Assembly: GCA_018902385.1 (NCBI GenBank)
Contig: JABSSW010000079.1
Coordinates: 1-64,000, forward strand
From: Physcia stellaris
Lineage: Eukaryota; Ascomycota; Lecanoromycetes; Caliciales; Physciaceae
Reading direction: 5' to 3'
DNA length: 64,000 nt
The translations under genes were made by a program, and so were the position numbers. The notes below the pieces were generated by a model, which was given only the letters and a program-made list of their open reading frames with translations, did not search any database and was not told the DNA's origin. Shown piece by piece: positions 60,865 to 64,000 of the stretch. How positions within the stretch are numbered: the stretch's first letter is position 1; each line of letters begins with the position of its first letter.

Positions 60865-61311
60865 TCACAAATCCTCATCCTCGCCCGGATGCAACAATCC
60901 CTCCATCTTCCCCACCCACTCCGCCTCCTTCGCCGCCTCCACGGGCACAATCCTGACAAACTGCAAACACCCCTCCCGCCCCGCCTTATAGGGCCCATGC
61001 CGCATCCCCGGCTTCCGATACGCATACGCGCCCTTCCCAAACATCTTTCTCGAGGTCATATCCTCCAGTCCGCCTTCCAAGAAGATGATTTCTTCAATGT
61101 AGGGATGCGTGATGGAGGTTTGCGTCATGGTCGAGGCGCCGGGGGAGTAGTACTGCAGCACCGATTTCTCGAGGGTATCGCTGGGATCGTGGTTGAGGAG
61201 TAGTTCCCAGATGTCGTGGCGCGGGGAGATGGAGTACCAGGGCTCGGCGCAGTCGGGGGGTGTGCCTGGTGTGGGAGGGGGAGGAGGGGTGGCGAAGGGT
61301 TTTTGTTGCAT
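60865..61311 (-). CDS. Cupin-domain protein, small
   Basis: The start ATG at 61,311 gives 148 residues (MQQKPFATPPPPPTPG...). The frame is open further upstream but without another ATG. The first 20 residues are Pro-rich. A single cupin barrel follows. Motif 1 resembles the family pattern around THPYIEEIIFLEGGLED, with the conserved His and Glu. Motif 2 is around GAYAYRKPGMRHGPY, with Pro, Gly and His in the usual order. This suits a small metal-binding enzyme of the ChrR/anti-sigma cupin or dioxygenase-like type. The substrate is unknown. No signal peptide is present if the chosen start is right. It is transcribed away from the intergenic region shared with the MFS gene. Confidence 0.7.
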   Translation of the reverse strand: MQQKPFATPPPPPTPGTPPDCAEPWYSISPRHDIWELLLNHDPSDTLEKSVLQYYSPGASTMTQTSITHPYIEEIIFLEGGLEDMTSRKMFGKGAYAYRKPGMRHGPYKAGREGCLQFVRIVPVEAAKEAEWVGKMEGLLHPGEDEDL

Positions 61312-62062
61312 GGCTGTGGTGATTATGGAGCAATGAAGCTTTTGGATAGGCTTAATCGATGGGTAGATGATATTTCCAGGCTGTTGGGAGGAAGGGTGAT
61401 GGGGACATTGAAGGAGATTGAGAATTGAAGAGGAGATGGAGAGAAGGCCAAAGATCTTCACGGCAATAATCGAGGTTCCACGAGAAAAGCCCGGATGATG
61501 TCATCGCTATCAACGGCGGCTGTTAGGACTGCCACCAGCCGATCGCTAGAACTAAGCCTTGACGCTCTCAAGACTCGCCAAATTCGATATGCTGTCTCTG
61601 GAGCTCTTGAAGCTCGTAGGATCAGGGATCTTGAGTGGAGAAAGATCAAGAGGGAGGATGAAGCCGCACCGTTGTTGAGCCTCAGCTTCCATCTGTCGGC
61701 AATGTGCCGTGTCTGCTTGGAGCCGCATCCTGCCATGAGATCGACGCTCGACGATCGACATGCAAGATTTCAAGCGCGGACAATCCTTTGAGAGGGGAGG
61801 TCGACTATCTACAAGCTACGATGAGGATGCGCATGGACTTGGTGCGCTCAGTCTCGCTGTTGTGGTGAGTCGCACTGCCATCTTTCTCCACAGCCTTGGT
61901 ATTCTTGGTACGGTACCCTTTCCGTCCGCTCTCGTCTCCAATGCTGTATGCTTTATCCTGCATGGTTGGCAGTGATAAAGAGGAGATCGAGATCGGTGAA
62001 TTTGGCGCTACATCTGATATCGTGAGATCTCCACTGATCGAATTAGTGCTCTATCTCACCTC
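61312..62062. other. Intergenic region with a doubtful short frame
   Basis: A 98-codon plus frame (61,495-61,791, start MMSSLSTAAVRTATS) is rich in Arg, Leu and Glu. It overlaps a minus frame of similar length. Neither shows a domain, so I do not call a gene. Confidence 0.45.
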
Positions 62063-63827
62063 TTATGCTCTATAAACCAAGCTAGCAACAAATAGCCCAA
62101 TCACCAAGCCGCTGATGACAAAAGCAAAAGATCCAAACCCAGCTTTCCTCCCCAGCCCAAGTTTACTCCCCGCAAAATCATTGTTGAGATCCCTCCTGAC
62201 GAGAGCAGGAGCTAACAAGAACCCAATGCCAGCTAACCAATATCCAACGGGAATAATCACTGCAAGCGCAACCCTCGTCCCATCGAGATACTCCTGGCTC
62301 GAGCTATCAACATCTCTCAATGCCAACCCGATGATCTCTGGCCCAGCCGAGTATATGAGGACTTGCGTTGCCGCCCAGATGGATAGCCCGAAAGTCTTGT
62401 ATCGCGGAGGCAGCAGGAGCGCGATGAGGCTATTCAACGCTCCAAGCCAGAGCTCTGCGGTAAGGTACGCTATGGTCATGACTCCGTAAAGAATTGAGAC
62501 GCCTTTGTCCTCATTGCCACCAGCGGCTGACCGTGAGAAAATCATGAGCCACACGAAGATCGATGAGACCATACCACCAATGCCAGTCAGGTACAGAGGC
62601 AACATCTTTGTCCTGGTCCAGAAGGCAGATGTCAAGAACCCACCGAGTAGAACCGCAACTGAGCCGACAACCCCTACAATAATACCGTAACGCGACAATA
62701 GATTCGGATGAGACGGGTAGAGAGTCGATAGGTAAGTCGGCATGTAATACCCAAAAACATTACCACCCAATTGCCGGAAGGCCGCGGACAGTGTGAGGAG
62801 CCAGAAAGATCGCATGCGGAGGAGGTAGTGCAAAGTAGCTGCGATGTCACTGCGTGCTTGTACGAGCTTCTGCTTCGTTGACCAAAGGGTGGAGTGTTGT
62901 CCGAGGTGATTCACGTAGGACGAATTGACAAGGGAGGTTTGACGGCGGGGCTCACGGACGCAGAGTCGTACAAAGAGGCCCACGACGATACCCACGATGC
63001 CGATCGCGATGAGAGCAGTGGACCAGGAGGTGTTCGTACGGGCGAAAGCGACTGCGATTTGAGCGCTGACGGCTTCACCGACGTACACACCTACGTAGAG
63101 AACACTGCAATGTTGTCAGCGGATCAAAGCTACATTTACGATGTGTCGAGTGTGCTTGTAATCGGCATCCAGTCCAGCCGTTGAACATGAAATATCTCCA
63201 AGATGACACTCGCGCAGCTTTCGTGGTTGTCGTAAAAACCTTGTATCATATGCTCCTTGGTAACGACGAAGATAGCCCAGCTGAAAAGTAGGAAATCTCC
63301 TTTTACCTCTCGCCAAAGAAGACATATTCCTTCCCCATCAGATCACTAATTAAGCTCACACTGATAGCTTCTACCGGTGCCTGTCCGATACCCATACCAA
63401 TACGGGCGAGTAGTATCTGCCAGAAGTTGTTGCTCAATCCTTGAAAGATGACGCAAAGACTCCACCACAAGGCAGCCACCATGAGGACCCATACCCTAGC
63501 TCTGGTGTAGTCCGCTATGTAGGCTGTGGGCAGCGCAAGAAGCGCATAGACGATACCTGTAGCATATCCGGAAAGAAGACCATACTCGGACTGAGAGAGA
63601 TGGAGAGAAGTGATCACTTCATCCTGAAAATAGGATAGGACGAACTTGTCGAATTGAGCAAGAAAGTAATTGAGGAACAAGACGACAAGAGATATCGATA
63701 TGCGCCAGATGGGTACATCAGGCCTCGATGTAATCTCGTTATCGTACTCTTGGGGTATGCTATCGTTTGCTGCGTCATGGTCCTCGCTTTCGATCTCCGG
63801 GTCAGTCGCGGTCTTCTCCATACTCAT
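62063..63827 (-). CDS. Spinster-like major facilitator superfamily transporter
   Basis: The exon model on the minus strand is 63,827-63,307 and 63,104-62,063, with a 202-bp GT-AG intron. The joined frame gives 520 residues (start MSMEKTATDPEIESEDHD; the next ATG is two codons later). An acidic N-terminal tail of about 40 residues precedes 12 predicted membrane helices. Features of the Spinster subgroup are a YFLAQFDKFVLSYF-like helix 1, GLLSGYATGIVYALLALP in helix 2, the loop AYIADYTRARVWV (MFS motif A position), and RIGMGIGQAPVEAISVSLISD in helix 4-5. Relatives move small lipids or organic anions across membranes, but the fungal substrate is unknown. The C-terminus ends shortly after the last helix. 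The intron is long and may hide an extra small exon. Confidence 0.83.
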
Positions 63828-64000
63828 GAGGCGGTACAAGTCTCTAGCACGAAATATCTATTTCCGGGTCGAGACAACAAAAATTGACTCCTCTTTAATG
63901 CGATCGACATCTGGCGTCTTGCATCAACGTCCTTGATAGCTTGGCGTGTGGGGTATGCTTGACTAGACCGACGCTTGTGCATGTTCATGGAAATATTTCC
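63828..64000 (-). promoter_or_regulatory. Upstream region of the MFS gene
   Basis: This holds the promoter side of the minus-strand MFS gene. No clear motif was recognised before the window ends. Confidence 0.3.

Noticed and set aside
61495-61791. A 98-codon plus-strand gene
   Set aside because: It has no domain, overlaps an equally long antisense frame, and shows no promoter or splice support.

Overview
The window looks like nuclear DNA of a filamentous ascomycete (Pezizomycotina; class not resolved). The evidence is short GT-AG introns (mostly about 45-60 bp), a NACHT-WD40 (NLR-like) gene, a flavin monooxygenase next to a fatty acid hydroxylase-family gene, a PQ-loop vacuolar transporter, and a two-speed layout of AT-rich transposon graveyard beside GC-balanced genes.

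Layout. Bases 1-25,785 and about 28,050-41,750 are extremely AT-rich and made of decayed transposons: a Ty3/gypsy end (1-~2,260), a Plavaka-like DNA transposon (~4,400-7,170, minus), tandem repeats (9,230-9,610 and 11,030-11,191), a mutated copy of an unclassified element (~12,360-14,332), and an LTR nest. The nest is a Ty3/gypsy element (23,777-38,531; 224-bp LTRs; target duplication CGTAT) that carries two later insertions. One is a Ty1/Copia element (31,774-37,659; 196-bp LTRs; target duplication AATCA). The other is an almost unmutated GC-normal island (25,786-~28,050) with a 452-codon reading frame. From ~41,750 to the end lies ordinary gene space: fatty acid hydroxylase, FMO, a multi-pass membrane protein, a PQ-loop transporter, a frame-shifted gene with a membrane C-terminus, an NLR, a secreted His-rich repeat protein, a cupin, and a Spinster-like MFS transporter.

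The most unusual signal is the mutation pattern of the AT-rich blocks. They look as if made by RIP (repeat-induced point mutation), but the context is wrong. CpA, TpG and CpG are retained, while CpT, CpC and their complements ApG and GpG are nearly absent. An unmutated/mutated copy pair inside the window (25,786-26,300 versus 14,332-13,822) shows C-to-T change in CpC and CpT directly. Classical RIP prefers CpA, so standard RIP indices should miss these blocks. The second unusual item is the secreted protein at 58,198-59,322, built from repeated LPTHHHQLPP and KFLPLLFGLLKAEN-type units.

The first three genes after the AT block (hydroxylase, FMO, membrane protein) may form a small oxidative pathway group. 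The other genes show no evident shared pathway.
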